18,908 bases of DNA from Chloroflexota bacterium (GCA_016875645.1 VGPE01000027.1:1-18908); one strand, 5' to 3'; positions 6,695 through 14,465 are shown, numbered from the stretch's first letter. The notes: generated by a model not told the origin, from the letters alone. Translations and numbers: made by a program.

Positions 6695-7962
6695 GTGTGC
6701 GCCCAGACCTTCATCGCCCGCAGCGCGCGCCGGAGCAGGACGTCCAGGGGGTCATCGAGGGTCTGGAGCTCGATCGCCTGGAAGGCCAGGCCCATCGGCG
6801 TCACGTCCTGCTGGTCGACGAGGAGGCCGGTCGAGTCCGCGATCGAATCGAGATCGGCCGGGGCCATGATCGTGACCTCCGGCGGCCGGCTGAACGGCAG
6901 GCGGCGCCACAGCCCGTCGTCGGCCAGCGCGGCCCGCACTTCCGGCAGACGCGATCCGCCGCCGCAGAGGAAGATCCGGCCGGGCAGCAGATCGCCGGCG
7001 GCCAGCTCCTCGAGCACCAACTCCACCCCCGCCGACCACACCGCCACGTCATCCCGGACGATCGAGGCGATCTCTTCGTGCCGTTCGACGTCGATGCCCC
7101 GGGCATAGTCCACCTTGAGGGACTCCGCGCGGGGAAATGGCAGGTCCAGCCGGTCGGCGAGGGACTTCGTGAAGGCCCGACCGCCGAGGGCGAACATGCG
7201 CGTGCCCTCGATGCCGCCGCCCCGCACCAGCGCGACGTCCGTGGTGCCGCCGCCGATGTCGATGAACAGCGCGCCCGCCTGGCGCACCTGCTCGCTGCCC
7301 AGAACACGGGAGACGGCGTACGGCTCGGCCACGATCTCGAGCAACTCCAGGTCCAACTGGCTGGCGACACTCTGGAGCGCGCCGAGGTGGACCAGCGGCG
7401 CGAACGCATTGAAGATGGAGATCTGGATGTGCCGGCCCTGGAAGCCGATGGGGTTCGTCAGCGGGTAGCCGTCGATCGCGGAGCCGGTGATCGCGGCGTG
7501 GACCAGGCGCACGTCCACCTGCGGCAGGCCAGTCTCCCAGGTGATCGCTCGCTCGGCCTGACGGAGGGCCTCGCGCTGGACGCCGTCGATGAGCTTCTGG
7601 AGTTCGGCCTCGGTGATGGGTGCCGTCGGCTTCTTGCGTTCCTGCGTGTGGACGGTCGTGAAGCCCTTGACGAGCTCCCCCGCGATGCCGATGACGACCT
7701 GGGTCGGCCGGAAGCCGGCCATCTCCTCGGCCTCCTGGAGCGCGACCGAGCAGTTGTCGACCACCGCGGCGATATCGGCCACGGTGCCCGACTGCATGTG
7801 CGAGAGACCCTGGCGGCGGCGGCCGACGCCACGGACCGTGCCGTGTGCCGCCCCGTCGATCTCGAACACGAGCGCTTTCGCGAATTCGGTTCCGACGTCG
7901 AGCGCGGTGCAGGCCGCGAGCGGCTGGTCCTGGCGCTGCCAGATTCGACGCCAGAAGGTCAT
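6691..7962 (-). CDS. FtsA/PilM-like actin-fold ATPase
   Basis: A 423-residue cytoplasmic protein of the actin/Hsp70/FtsA superfamily, closest in layout to FtsA and PilM. The nucleotide-binding motifs are in order: phosphate-1 LDVGTEFAKA (21-30), phosphate-2 FIDIGGGTTDVAL (233-245) and the adenosine motif IFLCGGGSRLP (330-340). The region 85-180, between the two phosphate motifs, has the position and size of the SHS2/1C subdomain (VVIGIAGELVKG). Such proteins polymerise or form rings at the membrane and recruit a membrane partner: FtsZ for FtsA, PilN for PilM. The next gene encodes a bitopic membrane protein and overlaps it by 4 bases, a PilM-PilN-like arrangement, but there is no pilus or ftsZ gene here. 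It starts directly after the alaS stop (TAGATG) with a GGAGG inside the alaS end. Exact family membership is uncertain. Confidence 0.8.
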   Translation of the reverse strand: MTFWRRIWQRQDQPLAACTALDVGTEFAKALVFEIDGAAHGTVRGVGRRRQGLSHMQSGTVADIAAVVDNCSVALQEAEEMAGFRPTQVVIGIAGELVKGFTTVHTQERKKPTAPITEAELQKLIDGVQREALRQAERAITWETGLPQVDVRLVHAAITGSAIDGYPLTNPIGFQGRHIQISIFNAFAPLVHLGALQSVASQLDLELLEIVAEPYAVSRVLGSEQVRQAGALFIDIGGGTTDVALVRGGGIEGTRMFALGGRAFTKSLADRLDLPFPRAESLKVDYARGIDVERHEEIASIVRDDVAVWSAGVELVLEELAAGDLLPGRIFLCGGGSRLPEVRAALADDGLWRRLPFSRPPEVTIMAPADLDSIADSTGLLVDQQDVTPMGLAFQAIELQTLDDPLDVLLRRALRAMKVWAHT

Positions 7963-10740
7963 CTACCCGCTCGCCTCCAACCGCGTCCCGGCCCGCTCCG
8001 CGACGACAGACAGAGCTTCCGCTAGGCCGTCACGACGGCTGCCCTTGCCCTGGGCCATGGCCGGGCGCCCGCCACCGCGTCCATCGATCGGACCGACGGC
8101 CGCCTGGATCAGCTCCCCCGCCGAGAGGCCGCGCGCCACCAGGTCGTCGCTGACGGTCACGAAGATCTGCGGCTCCTCGGCGTCGAGCCCGAGGGCGATG
8201 ATCCCCGACCCGAGGACGTCGCGCACTTCGCGCGCCGCACTCTTGAGGGCGTCGATCGATTCGTACGGCGCCGCCGCGATCACGATCCTGACGCCGGGCG
8301 CGATCTCGCGGGCGCCGCCGGCCAGCTCGCGGGGGCGAGGGATGCCGCCCGATGCACCCGCCCGCAGCCGTTTCTTCGCCTCGCGCAACTCCTCCTGGAG
8401 CGCCGCGATCCGGTCCGGCACCGCGTCGACGTTCTGGGCGCCGACCTGCTCCGCGATCCGTTCAAGCGCCTGGCTTCGTTCCGCGAGCAGCCGGTCGGCG
8501 GCCTCGCCCGTCAGGGCCTCGATCCGGCGCATCCGCGAGCCGATCGACCGTTCGCCGGTGATCACGAACGAGCCGATCTGGCCGCTGGCGCGGCAGTGCG
8601 TCCCGCCACAGAGCTCGTGGCTGTAGCCCTCCACGCGGACTGTCCGCACCCGCTCGCCGTACTTCTCGTCGAAGAATGCGTCGGCGCCGGCGGCGACGGC
8701 CTCGGCCATCGACATGAAGCTGGGCGTGACCGGCCGGTCCTCGCGCACGACGCGCCGGACCTCGGCCTCGATGGCGCGCTTCTCGTCGTCGGTCAGAGCG
8801 CGATCGAGCGGGAAGTCGAAGCGCAGGTAGTCCGGGGTCACCAGGGAGCCCGCCTGGCGGGCCGACTCGCCGACGGTATTGCGCATGGCGCGGTGCAGGA
8901 CGTGCGTGCCCGTGTGGTTGCGCATCGTGTGCGTGCGCCGCTCGGCGTCCACTTCCGTCGTGACGCTCTCACCGACTCGCAGCCGGCCGTGCAGCCGCCC
9001 GCGATGGACGATCAGACCGGCCGGCGCGGTGCCCACGACGCGCTGGGTGTCCTCCACCGTGAACAGGTCGGACCCGCCACCGGCCTCGCGGATGGCCCCG
9101 CGGTCGCCGATCTGCCCGCCGCCTTCGGCGTAGAACGGTGTCCGATCCAGCACCACCTCGGCGGCACCGGAACCGGTCAGCTCGTCGTATTCGATGCCGT
9201 CGCGCAGGATGGCGAGGATGCGGCCGTCCGCCGTCGTCGTCTCGTAGCCCAGGAACTGCGTGTCACCGGCGCGCCGCGCGATCGACTCGTAGAGCGACTG
9301 GAGCTCGGCGTGGCGGCTGAGGGCCGCCCGGGTGCCGGCGCGGCTCCGGTCGCGCTGCTCGGCGAGCGAGTCCTGGAAGCCGGCGAGGTCCACGCGCACG
9401 CCGTACTCGGCCGCCAGCTCGATGGTCAGGTCGATCGGGAAGCCGTACGTGTCGTGAAGCCGGAAGGCGACCTCGCCCGGCAGGATCGGCGCGTCGGGCA
9501 GCAGGTCCTCGTCGCGACGGCCCACCACACGTTCGGCGGACGTCAGCGGGATCAGCGCCTCCTCGAGGTGGCCGGTTCCGGCCTCCAGCGTCCGGTTGAA
9601 CTGGCGCTCCTCGCGCTCGATCGCGGCCAGGATCTCGGTCCGGCGCTCCAGCAGGTGCGGATACGCCTCGGCCATCGTCTCGATCACCACCTGTGCCGTC
9701 TCGCCGAGGAACGGCTGCGTCCGGCCCAGCAGCCGGCCGTGCCGCACGGCGCGGCGCAGGATCCGCCGCAGGACGTAGCCACGGCCCTCGTTGGAGGGCA
9801 GGACCCCGTCCGCTACCAGGAACGTCACCGCCCGGCTGTGGTCCGCGATCACCTGGTAGCTGAACCGCACCTGCTCGAACGCGTCGGGATCGTGGCCCAG
9901 CAATTCCCGCATCCGGGCATGAATCGGGGCGAACAGGTCCGTGTCGTAGTTCGACGGCACCTGCTGCACCACGCTGGCAATGCGCTCCAGGCCCATCCCG
10001 GTGTCCACGCCCGGCGCCGGCAGCGGCGTCAGGCTCCGGTCCGGGTGGAGCTCGAACTCCATGAACACCAGGTTCCAGACCTCGAGCCACCGCGGGCAGT
10101 GCTCGGAGTGGTCCGGCACGCAGTGCGGCCCCTCGGACAGGTGCGCGCCGCGGTCATAGTGCAGTTCCGAGCAGGGTCCGCACGGCCCGATGTCGGCCAT
10201 GCGCCACCAGTTCTTCTCGTCGCCGGCCGCAAAGTCGCCCCACCGCACCAGGCGCTCGGGCGGCAAGCCGATCTCGTCGCGCCAGACGTCGTGGGCAAGG
10301 TCGTCGGTCGTGTAGACGGTCGCCGCCAGCTTCTCGGGCGGGATGCCGAGCTCGCGCGTCAGGAACTCCCACGCCCAGTGGATCGCCTCGCGTTTGAAGT
10401 AGTCCCCGAAGCTCCAGTTGCCCAGCATTTCGAACAGGGTGTGGTGGCGCGGGGTCCGCCCCACCTCCTCGAAGTCGTTGTGCTTCCCGGCCACCCGCAG
10501 CACGCGCTGGTAGTCCACGGCGCGCGTGTAGGAGCGCTTCTCGGCGCCCGTGAAGACCTCCTTGAACTGGACCATCCCGGAGTTCGTGAACAGGAGGGTC
10601 TGGTCGCCGGCCGGCACGAGGCTCGCGGACGGCACGATCGTGTGGCCGCGTTCGGCGAAGAACTGGACGAAGCGGCGGCGGATCTCGTCGCCCGAGAGCC
10701 AGTGAATCCGGGAGTCGGTGGTTGGAACGGTCACGGACAT
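7963..10740 (-). CDS. alaS: Alanine-tRNA ligase
   Basis: AlaRS charges tRNA-Ala in the cytoplasm and hydrolyses mischarged Ser- and Gly-tRNA. The 925-residue length is typical or slightly long. Visible parts are the class II catalytic domain (TNSGMVQFK at 52-60, RVAGKHND at 82-89, GVDTGMGLERI at 244-254) and the tRNA-recognition region (GRGYVLRRILRRA at 319-331). The editing domain has zinc ligands His609 and His613 (HTGTH) and Cys711 and His715 (CGGTHC). The C-Ala domain ends in GRGGGRPAMAQGKG (887-900). A Cys-rich insert (Cys187, Cys190, Cys207, Cys215) follows motif 2, as in many AlaRS. It leads a seven-gene operon. The ATG has no Shine-Dalgarno but follows a TACCGT box by 7 bases, so the mRNA is probably leaderless. 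Confidence 0.98.
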   Translation of the reverse strand: MSVTVPTTDSRIHWLSGDEIRRRFVQFFAERGHTIVPSASLVPAGDQTLLFTNSGMVQFKEVFTGAEKRSYTRAVDYQRVLRVAGKHNDFEEVGRTPRHHTLFEMLGNWSFGDYFKREAIHWAWEFLTRELGIPPEKLAATVYTTDDLAHDVWRDEIGLPPERLVRWGDFAAGDEKNWWRMADIGPCGPCSELHYDRGAHLSEGPHCVPDHSEHCPRWLEVWNLVFMEFELHPDRSLTPLPAPGVDTGMGLERIASVVQQVPSNYDTDLFAPIHARMRELLGHDPDAFEQVRFSYQVIADHSRAVTFLVADGVLPSNEGRGYVLRRILRRAVRHGRLLGRTQPFLGETAQVVIETMAEAYPHLLERRTEILAAIEREERQFNRTLEAGTGHLEEALIPLTSAERVVGRRDEDLLPDAPILPGEVAFRLHDTYGFPIDLTIELAAEYGVRVDLAGFQDSLAEQRDRSRAGTRAALSRHAELQSLYESIARRAGDTQFLGYETTTADGRILAILRDGIEYDELTGSGAAEVVLDRTPFYAEGGGQIGDRGAIREAGGGSDLFTVEDTQRVVGTAPAGLIVHRGRLHGRLRVGESVTTEVDAERRTHTMRNHTGTHVLHRAMRNTVGESARQAGSLVTPDYLRFDFPLDRALTDDEKRAIEAEVRRVVREDRPVTPSFMSMAEAVAAGADAFFDEKYGERVRTVRVEGYSHELCGGTHCRASGQIGSFVITGERSIGSRMRRIEALTGEAADRLLAERSQALERIAEQVGAQNVDAVPDRIAALQEELREAKKRLRAGASGGIPRPRELAGGAREIAPGVRIVIAAAPYESIDALKSAAREVRDVLGSGIIALGLDAEEPQIFVTVSDDLVARGLSAGELIQAAVGPIDGRGGGRPAMAQGKGSRRDGLAEALSVVAERAGTRLEASG
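7974..7978 (-). promoter_or_regulatory. Shine-Dalgarno site of the FtsA/PilM-like gene
   Basis: GGAGG on the minus strand within the last codons of alaS, 11 bases before the ATG at 7962. It supports that start even though the alaS stop and this start abut with no gap. Confidence 0.55.
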
Positions 10741-10747
10741 CGCCCGA

Positions 10748-10753
10748 ACGGTA
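10748..10753 (-). promoter_or_regulatory. Likely -10 box for leaderless alaS transcript
   Basis: TACCGT on the minus strand ends 7 bases before the alaS ATG, which would place transcription start at or next to the A of the start codon. No Shine-Dalgarno is present. The -35 region is not recognisable. The same layout recurs before five other operon-leading genes in the window. Confidence 0.55.
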
Positions 10754-10769
10754 CCAAAGCGGCCGGTCG

Positions 10770-10775
10770 TACCCT
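10770..10775 (+). promoter_or_regulatory. Likely -10 box for leaderless 10783 gene
   Basis: TACCCT ends 7 bases before the ATG at 10783, the same spacing as the opposing alaS promoter. The two promoters share a 42-base divergent spacer, so their polymerase footprints must overlap. Confidence 0.55.
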
Positions 10776-10782
10776 GTCACGC

Positions 10783-11601
10783 ATGGCCAGGCCGCGGGCA
10801 CCCAAGCCACCCAAGCCACCCAAGCCGTGGGAGCGCGAGACTCCGGGCCGCTACCGCTCGTCCGACGGGCGATTCGCGATCGACCAGGGAGGTGCCGGCC
10901 GCTGGTTCGTGATCGACGAGGGGCAGCACGATGACCTTGGGCTGGCCCGGACGCTCGGCCCGTTCGACACGCTTGACATGGCGAAGGCATCGGCAGACGA
11001 GCAGCGGGCGACGCCACCCAGGGAATCGCCGCTACGGACGCGCCTCGCGGTCGCCGCCTCCCGGCCCAAGCTGAAGGCGATCACCGGCGGTCGAGCCGAC
11101 GGCAGTCACCCCTCCGAGCGCGCCGCGGCCGAACCAGCGCCACCCCCGTTGCAGCCCAAACCGACATGGCTCGATCGCCTGCCCGCTGCCGACCAGCGGC
11201 GGGCCCGCGCGTGGATCGGGGCGCTCGAGGGCCTGGGCATCGCCAAGGCCGAGCAGATCGTCCGTCGCGACCTTGAAGGCGGCGTGCCCGCCGTGGCCAC
11301 AGTCGTCCTGGCCCGCGCGCTGGCTCGCGCTGCCCTGGCTCCTCCGGAGGGACAAGAACTGGCCCGGATCGCCGCACGGCTGGAGCGCGCCGGCGCCAGG
11401 GACGAGGACGTGCGCGCCTACGCCGCGCTGGTCGCCGAAGACGTCCTGGAACGGGCATTGGCCGTCCTGAGTGCCCGCGAACGCGATCCGGACGCGCCGT
11501 CGCGCCTGCCGGGCTGGCGCCTGGTCGAGGGCGACACCGAAGGCGCGGTCGGTCGCCGGCTGATCCTCTCCGCGGACGAGGTGCTCGGCGCCGGGGATTA
11601 G
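10783..11601 (+). CDS. Unrecognised 272-residue protein
   Basis: I do not recognise this protein. It starts MARPRAPKPPKPPKPW, a basic proline-rich tail coded by three 9-base repeats. A small domain follows at about 18-76 (GRYRSSDGRFAIDQ, RWFVIDEGQHDDLGL, then a helix), rich in aromatic and acidic residues and apparently beta-beta-alpha. Residues 77-130 are a low-complexity linker, and 135-235 are predicted to be almost wholly helical (Ala/Arg/Glu/Leu-rich). There is no signal peptide or membrane segment, so it should be cytoplasmic, possibly nucleic-acid-associated given the basic N-terminus, but that is a guess. The ATG is supported by a -10-like TACCCT 7 bases upstream. It diverges from alaS and converges with the 71-residue gene, sharing four stop-codon bases. 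Frame integrity over 273 codons with GC-rich third positions supports a real gene. Confidence 0.75.
   Translation: MARPRAPKPPKPPKPWERETPGRYRSSDGRFAIDQGGAGRWFVIDEGQHDDLGLARTLGPFDTLDMAKASADEQRATPPRESPLRTRLAVAASRPKLKAITGGRADGSHPSERAAAEPAPPPLQPKPTWLDRLPAADQRRARAWIGALEGLGIAKAEQIVRRDLEGGVPAVATVVLARALARAALAPPEGQELARIAARLERAGARDEDVRAYAALVAEDVLERALAVLSARERDPDAPSRLPGWRLVEGDTEGAVGRRLILSADEVLGAGD
10801..10827 (+). repeat. Three tandem 9-base repeats coding Pro-Lys-Pro
   Basis: The unit CCCAAGCCA occurs three times in a row (the last copy ends CCG) near the 5' end of the 10783 gene, giving PKP-PKP-PKP. The repeats are in frame, so copy-number slippage would change the tail length without breaking the gene. 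Consecutive prolines could also make it EF-P sensitive. Confidence 0.8.
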
Positions 11602-11813
11602 CGCTCCGGGGATTCGCGCTTCGGCGCAATCCCTTTGCCGTCGCGATCCCTGCGCCGCCGAAGGAGCGCGGAGCCCGCGATCGTAGCCCCCACGAAGGCG
11701 CCCACCACGAGCCCGCGCAGGAACGTGGACATGCCCTTCGGCTGGCCCAACAGCTGCTCTGACAGGTCCTGGAGCCCCTGCAACGGACCGCGCGGAACGA
11801 TGGGATCGGGCAT
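11598..11813 (-). CDS. Small single-pass membrane protein (71 residues)
   Basis: A 71-residue product: a possibly amphipathic N-terminal stretch (LQGLQDLSEQLL, 11-22), one Gly/Ala-rich membrane helix at about 31-51 (LRGLVVGAFVGATIAGSALL), and a strongly basic tail starting RRRRDRDGK. It resembles small YtxH-type membrane proteins in style, but I cannot assign a family. The ATG at 11813 overlaps the previous stop as TGATG, and GGAGG lies 8 bases upstream, so translation is well supported. It is the last gene of the cysteine desulfurase operon. Its TAA overlaps the TAG of the convergent 10783 gene. Confidence 0.7.
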   Translation of the reverse strand: MPDPIVPRGPLQGLQDLSEQLLGQPKGMSTFLRGLVVGAFVGATIAGSALLRRRRDRDGKGIAPKRESPER

Positions 11814-12091
11814 CAGATCCGCCTCCGGGCCGGGCCGATCGTCGCGGCGAGCGCCGTCAGCCCGATCCCGACCCACGCTACGACCGACGCGCTGAGGAGC
11901 CGGAAGTCGCCGATGCGCAGGATGTCGATGCCCAGGCGGGCGCCGATCGCGTCGCCGGCCCACGCGCCGAGCACCGCGGCGACGACCAGCAGCAGTGCCT
12001 GGCCCCCGCCGTGGCCGCGGATCAGCAGGAACAGGGCGGTGTGGAAGACCCCGACGAGCAATGCCAGGACGGGGGCGGGACCGATCGTCAC
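11813..12091 (-). CDS. Small membrane protein with three predicted helices (92 residues)
   Basis: A 92-residue hydrophobic protein with probable membrane helices at about 6-25, 31-50 and 65-85. Between the last two lies a conserved-looking loop, GDAIGARLGIDILRIGDF (46-63). The GTG at 12091 is chosen because it makes a GTGA overlap with the mnmA stop, whereas longer versions would run into mnmA. It lies in one operon with cysteine desulfurase and mnmA and is followed by another small membrane protein. I do not recognise the family and no function can be given. Confidence 0.72.
   Translation of the reverse strand: MTIGPAPVLALLVGVFHTALFLLIRGHGGGQALLLVVAAVLGAWAGDAIGARLGIDILRIGDFRLLSASVVAWVGIGLTALAATIGPARRRI
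11822..11826 (-). promoter_or_regulatory. Shine-Dalgarno site of the 71-residue gene
   Basis: GGAGG on the minus strand, 8 bases before the ATG at 11813. Ideal spacing supports translation of a gene that might otherwise be dismissed as too short. Confidence 0.6.
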
Positions 12092-13203
12092 GCGACGCGC
12101 GCCACCGGCTCGCGCGCGATCCGGCCGCCGCCCAGGACGACGTCCCCGTCGTAGAAGACGCACGCCTGGCCGGGGGCGGCCGCCCAGACCGATTCCTGGG
12201 TGGTGATCCGCCACGCCGTCGCTTCCGGGGTGGGGGCCGCCGTCGCCGAAACCAGCCGGCCGCGATGACGGATCCGGACCTGCGTCTCGAACGGCGCGTC
12301 ACCCGCAGGCGGCCGACCGTCGACGAAGCTGACGCGCTTCACCACGAAGGCCCGCGTCTCCAGGTCGGCCCGGCGCGCCAGCTGGATCGTGTTCGAGGCC
12401 GGGTCGAGGCGACTCACGTAGCGCGGTTCTCCCAACGCAACGCCCAGCCCCTGGCGCTGGCCGATCGTGTAGCCCGCAACGCCTCCATGCTCGCCGATCA
12501 TCGAGCCATCCACGTCCACCATCGGCCCGGGCTTGGGCGTCCATCCGGCCCGTGTCCGGAGCGCGTCGCGGTAGTCGCCGCCGGGCACGAAGCAGAGCTC
12601 CTGGCTCTCGGGCTTGTCGGCCGTCGCGAGACCCAGGCCGCGCGCGATCTCGCGGACCTCCGGCTTGGTCAGCGATCCCAGCGGGAACCGCGCGTGGGCC
12701 AACTGGTCCTGGCGCAGGCCGTAGAGGAAGTAGGTCTGGTCCTTCGCCTCGTCGGCGGCCCGAAGGAGCCGGTGCTGCGGCTCGCCGTCGGCGCCGGCCA
12801 CCGTGTCGCGCCGCGCATAGTGCCCGGTCGCGACCGATTCGCACTCGTGGACGTGGCGCGCCCGGCCCAGCAGGGCGCCGAACTTGACGTAGGTGTTGCA
12901 GTCGATGCACGGGCTCGGCGTGCGGCCGTCGAGGTAGGCCGCGATGAACGGCTCGATCACCCCCGCGTCGAACTCGCGCTCGAGGTTGAGAACGTAGAAC
13001 GGGATCCCGAGACGGGCCGCGACCCGCCGCGCGTCATCCGCCGCGTCGAGCGAGCAGCAGCTGCGGCTGAACTCGGAGTAGCTGTCGGCGGCGTCGTGGA
13101 GGCGCATCCAGACGCCGACGACCTCCTCGCCCTGCTCGTGGAGGAGCGCAGCGGCGACCGACGAGTCCACCCCGCCCGACATCGCGACCAGCACACGGCC
13201 CAT
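12088..13203 (-). CDS. mnmA: tRNA-specific 2-thiouridylase MnmA (TrmU)
   Basis: MnmA adenylates and then thiolates uridine 34 at the wobble position of tRNAs for Lys, Glu and Gln, in the cytoplasm. The 371-residue protein has the PP-loop SGGVDSS (9-15), the nucleophile Cys102 in PSPCIDCN (the Cys before Asn) and the second catalytic Cys204 in SQELCFVP. The central region (GYTIGQRQGLG) and the C-terminal beta barrel are present. Start and upstream stop overlap as TGATG, with GGAG 10 bases before the ATG. The upstream gene is a cysteine desulfurase, a common pairing in which the desulfurase supplies the persulfide sulfur. Confidence 0.97.
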   Translation of the reverse strand: MGRVLVAMSGGVDSSVAAALLHEQGEEVVGVWMRLHDAADSYSEFSRSCCSLDAADDARRVAARLGIPFYVLNLEREFDAGVIEPFIAAYLDGRTPSPCIDCNTYVKFGALLGRARHVHECESVATGHYARRDTVAGADGEPQHRLLRAADEAKDQTYFLYGLRQDQLAHARFPLGSLTKPEVREIARGLGLATADKPESQELCFVPGGDYRDALRTRAGWTPKPGPMVDVDGSMIGEHGGVAGYTIGQRQGLGVALGEPRYVSRLDPASNTIQLARRADLETRAFVVKRVSFVDGRPPAGDAPFETQVRIRHRGRLVSATAAPTPEATAWRITTQESVWAAAPGQACVFYDGDVVLGGGRIAREPVARVA

Positions 13204-14372
13204 CAGGCGACGGCTCCGATCGTCCCGACCGCCCGCGCGGCGGCCCCGAGCCGCGCCAGCGTGACGGGAATCACCTCGGCGGCGCGGTCCACCTCGTCGT
13301 CGGTCGTGGTCCGGCCGAGTGAGACCCGCAGCGCGCCGCGCGCGCTCTCAGCCGGGTAGCCCATCGCGGTCAGGACGTGCGACGGCTCCAGCGATCCGGT
13401 CGTGCACGCCGAGCCGACCGATACGGCGATGCCCTCGAGATCCAGGGCCGCCACTCCGTCCGCGCCGTCCACCCCGCTCACCAGCAGCGACAGGAGGCCG
13501 GGCAGTCGATCGAGCGGGTGACCGGTCAGCGCGACGCCGGCGATCGCTCCGACTGCTGCCTCGAGGCGTCCGCGGAGTCCGGCGAGCCGCGCCGCCGTGG
13601 CCGGCTGCTCGCGAAGCGCCAGGTCCAGGGCGACCGCAAGCCCGACGGCGCCCGCCACGTTCTCGGTGCCGGCCCGCCGGTGGCGCTCCTGCGTTCCGCC
13701 GTGCTGCTGGGCGAGAATGTGGGTGCCCTGGCGCAGGAAGAGCAGGCCGCTGCCCTTGGGGCCTTCGAACTTGTGCCCCGAGAACGCGACCAGGTCTGCG
13801 CCGAGCCCCTGGAGATCAAGCGGCACGGCCCCGGGCGCCTGCACCGCGTCGACGTGGAGCAGGACGCCGCGCCGGCGCCGGACCCGCTCGGCGATCTGGG
13901 CGATGGGCTGGATCGTCCCGACCTCGTTGTTGGCGAGCATCACCGAGACCAGGATGGTCCGATCGGTGAGGGCCGCCTCCACGGCGTCGGGATCCACGAG
14001 GCCGGTGGCGTCCACGGGGACTTCGACGATCTCGAATCCGAACTTCTCGAGGTGGGCCAGCGCGTGGCGGACGGCGTGGTGCTCCACCGCGCTGGTCACG
14101 ATCCGCTGGCCGCGGGATCGGCCGGCCCATGCGGCACCTTTCAGCGCAAGGTTGTTGGACTCCGTGCCCCCGGACGTGAAGACGACCTCCCGTGACTGCA
14201 CCCCCAGCGCCTGGGCGACGCGATCGTGCGCGTCGTCGAGCGCGGCGCGTGCGCGTCGGCCCGCGGCATGAGGGGACGACGGGTTGCCGTACGTCTCGGT
14301 GAGAAGCGGCAGCATCGCTTCGAGGGCTTCGGGCCGCAGCGGCGTGGTTGCCGCGTGGTCCAGGTAGATCAC
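13203..14372 (-). CDS. Cysteine desulfurase (IscS/NifS family)
   Basis: A PLP enzyme that takes sulfur from cysteine as a protein persulfide. The 389-residue protein starts VIYLDHAATTPL, typical of the family's first residues. The PLP lysine is Lys201 in SGHKFEGPKG, the ring-stacking histidine is in VEHHAV (His98) and the persulfide cysteine is Cys323 in GSACTTG. Although the frame is open far upstream, the GTG at 14372 is the start: homology begins there and TACAAT ends 6 bases before it. It overlaps mnmA by one base, so tRNA thiolation is its most likely client; Fe-S cluster assembly is possible too, but no iscU is nearby. Confidence 0.96.
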   Translation of the reverse strand: MIYLDHAATTPLRPEALEAMLPLLTETYGNPSSPHAAGRRARAALDDAHDRVAQALGVQSREVVFTSGGTESNNLALKGAAWAGRSRGQRIVTSAVEHHAVRHALAHLEKFGFEIVEVPVDATGLVDPDAVEAALTDRTILVSVMLANNEVGTIQPIAQIAERVRRRRGVLLHVDAVQAPGAVPLDLQGLGADLVAFSGHKFEGPKGSGLLFLRQGTHILAQQHGGTQERHRRAGTENVAGAVGLAVALDLALREQPATAARLAGLRGRLEAAVGAIAGVALTGHPLDRLPGLLSLLVSGVDGADGVAALDLEGIAVSVGSACTTGSLEPSHVLTAMGYPAESARGALRVSLGRTTTDDEVDRAAEVIPVTLARLGAAARAVGTIGAVA

Positions 14373-14378
14373 GGCCCG

Positions 14379-14384
14379 ATTGTA
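14379..14384 (-). promoter_or_regulatory. Likely -10 box for leaderless cysteine desulfurase transcript
   Basis: TACAAT on the minus strand, one mismatch from TATAAT, ends 6 bases before the GTG start. It is the best -10 match among the window's promoters. No Shine-Dalgarno is present and no clear -35 box is seen. Confidence 0.6.
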
Positions 14385-14453
14385 CGGCCGGCGCCGCGTC
14401 ACCCGGCCGCAGGGGCCGTGCAGGCCGGTACTCCGAGCCGCCGGGTCGACTGC

Positions 14454-14459
14454 TACTGT
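14454..14459 (+). promoter_or_regulatory. Likely -10 box for leaderless S9 peptidase transcript
   Basis: TACTGT ends 6 bases before the GTG at 14466. With the opposing TACAAT it forms a divergent promoter pair within the 93-base gap 14373-14465. This spacing helped choose the GTG start of the peptidase. Confidence 0.55.
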
Positions 14460-14465
14460 CCGCGC

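Noticed and set aside
6673..10782. Plus-strand open frames opposite the actin-fold ATPase and alaS, including a frame continuous with the 10783 gene
   Set aside because: The translated sequence has no domain features, and the frame becomes gene-like only at the ATG at 10783, where the -10 box also lies.
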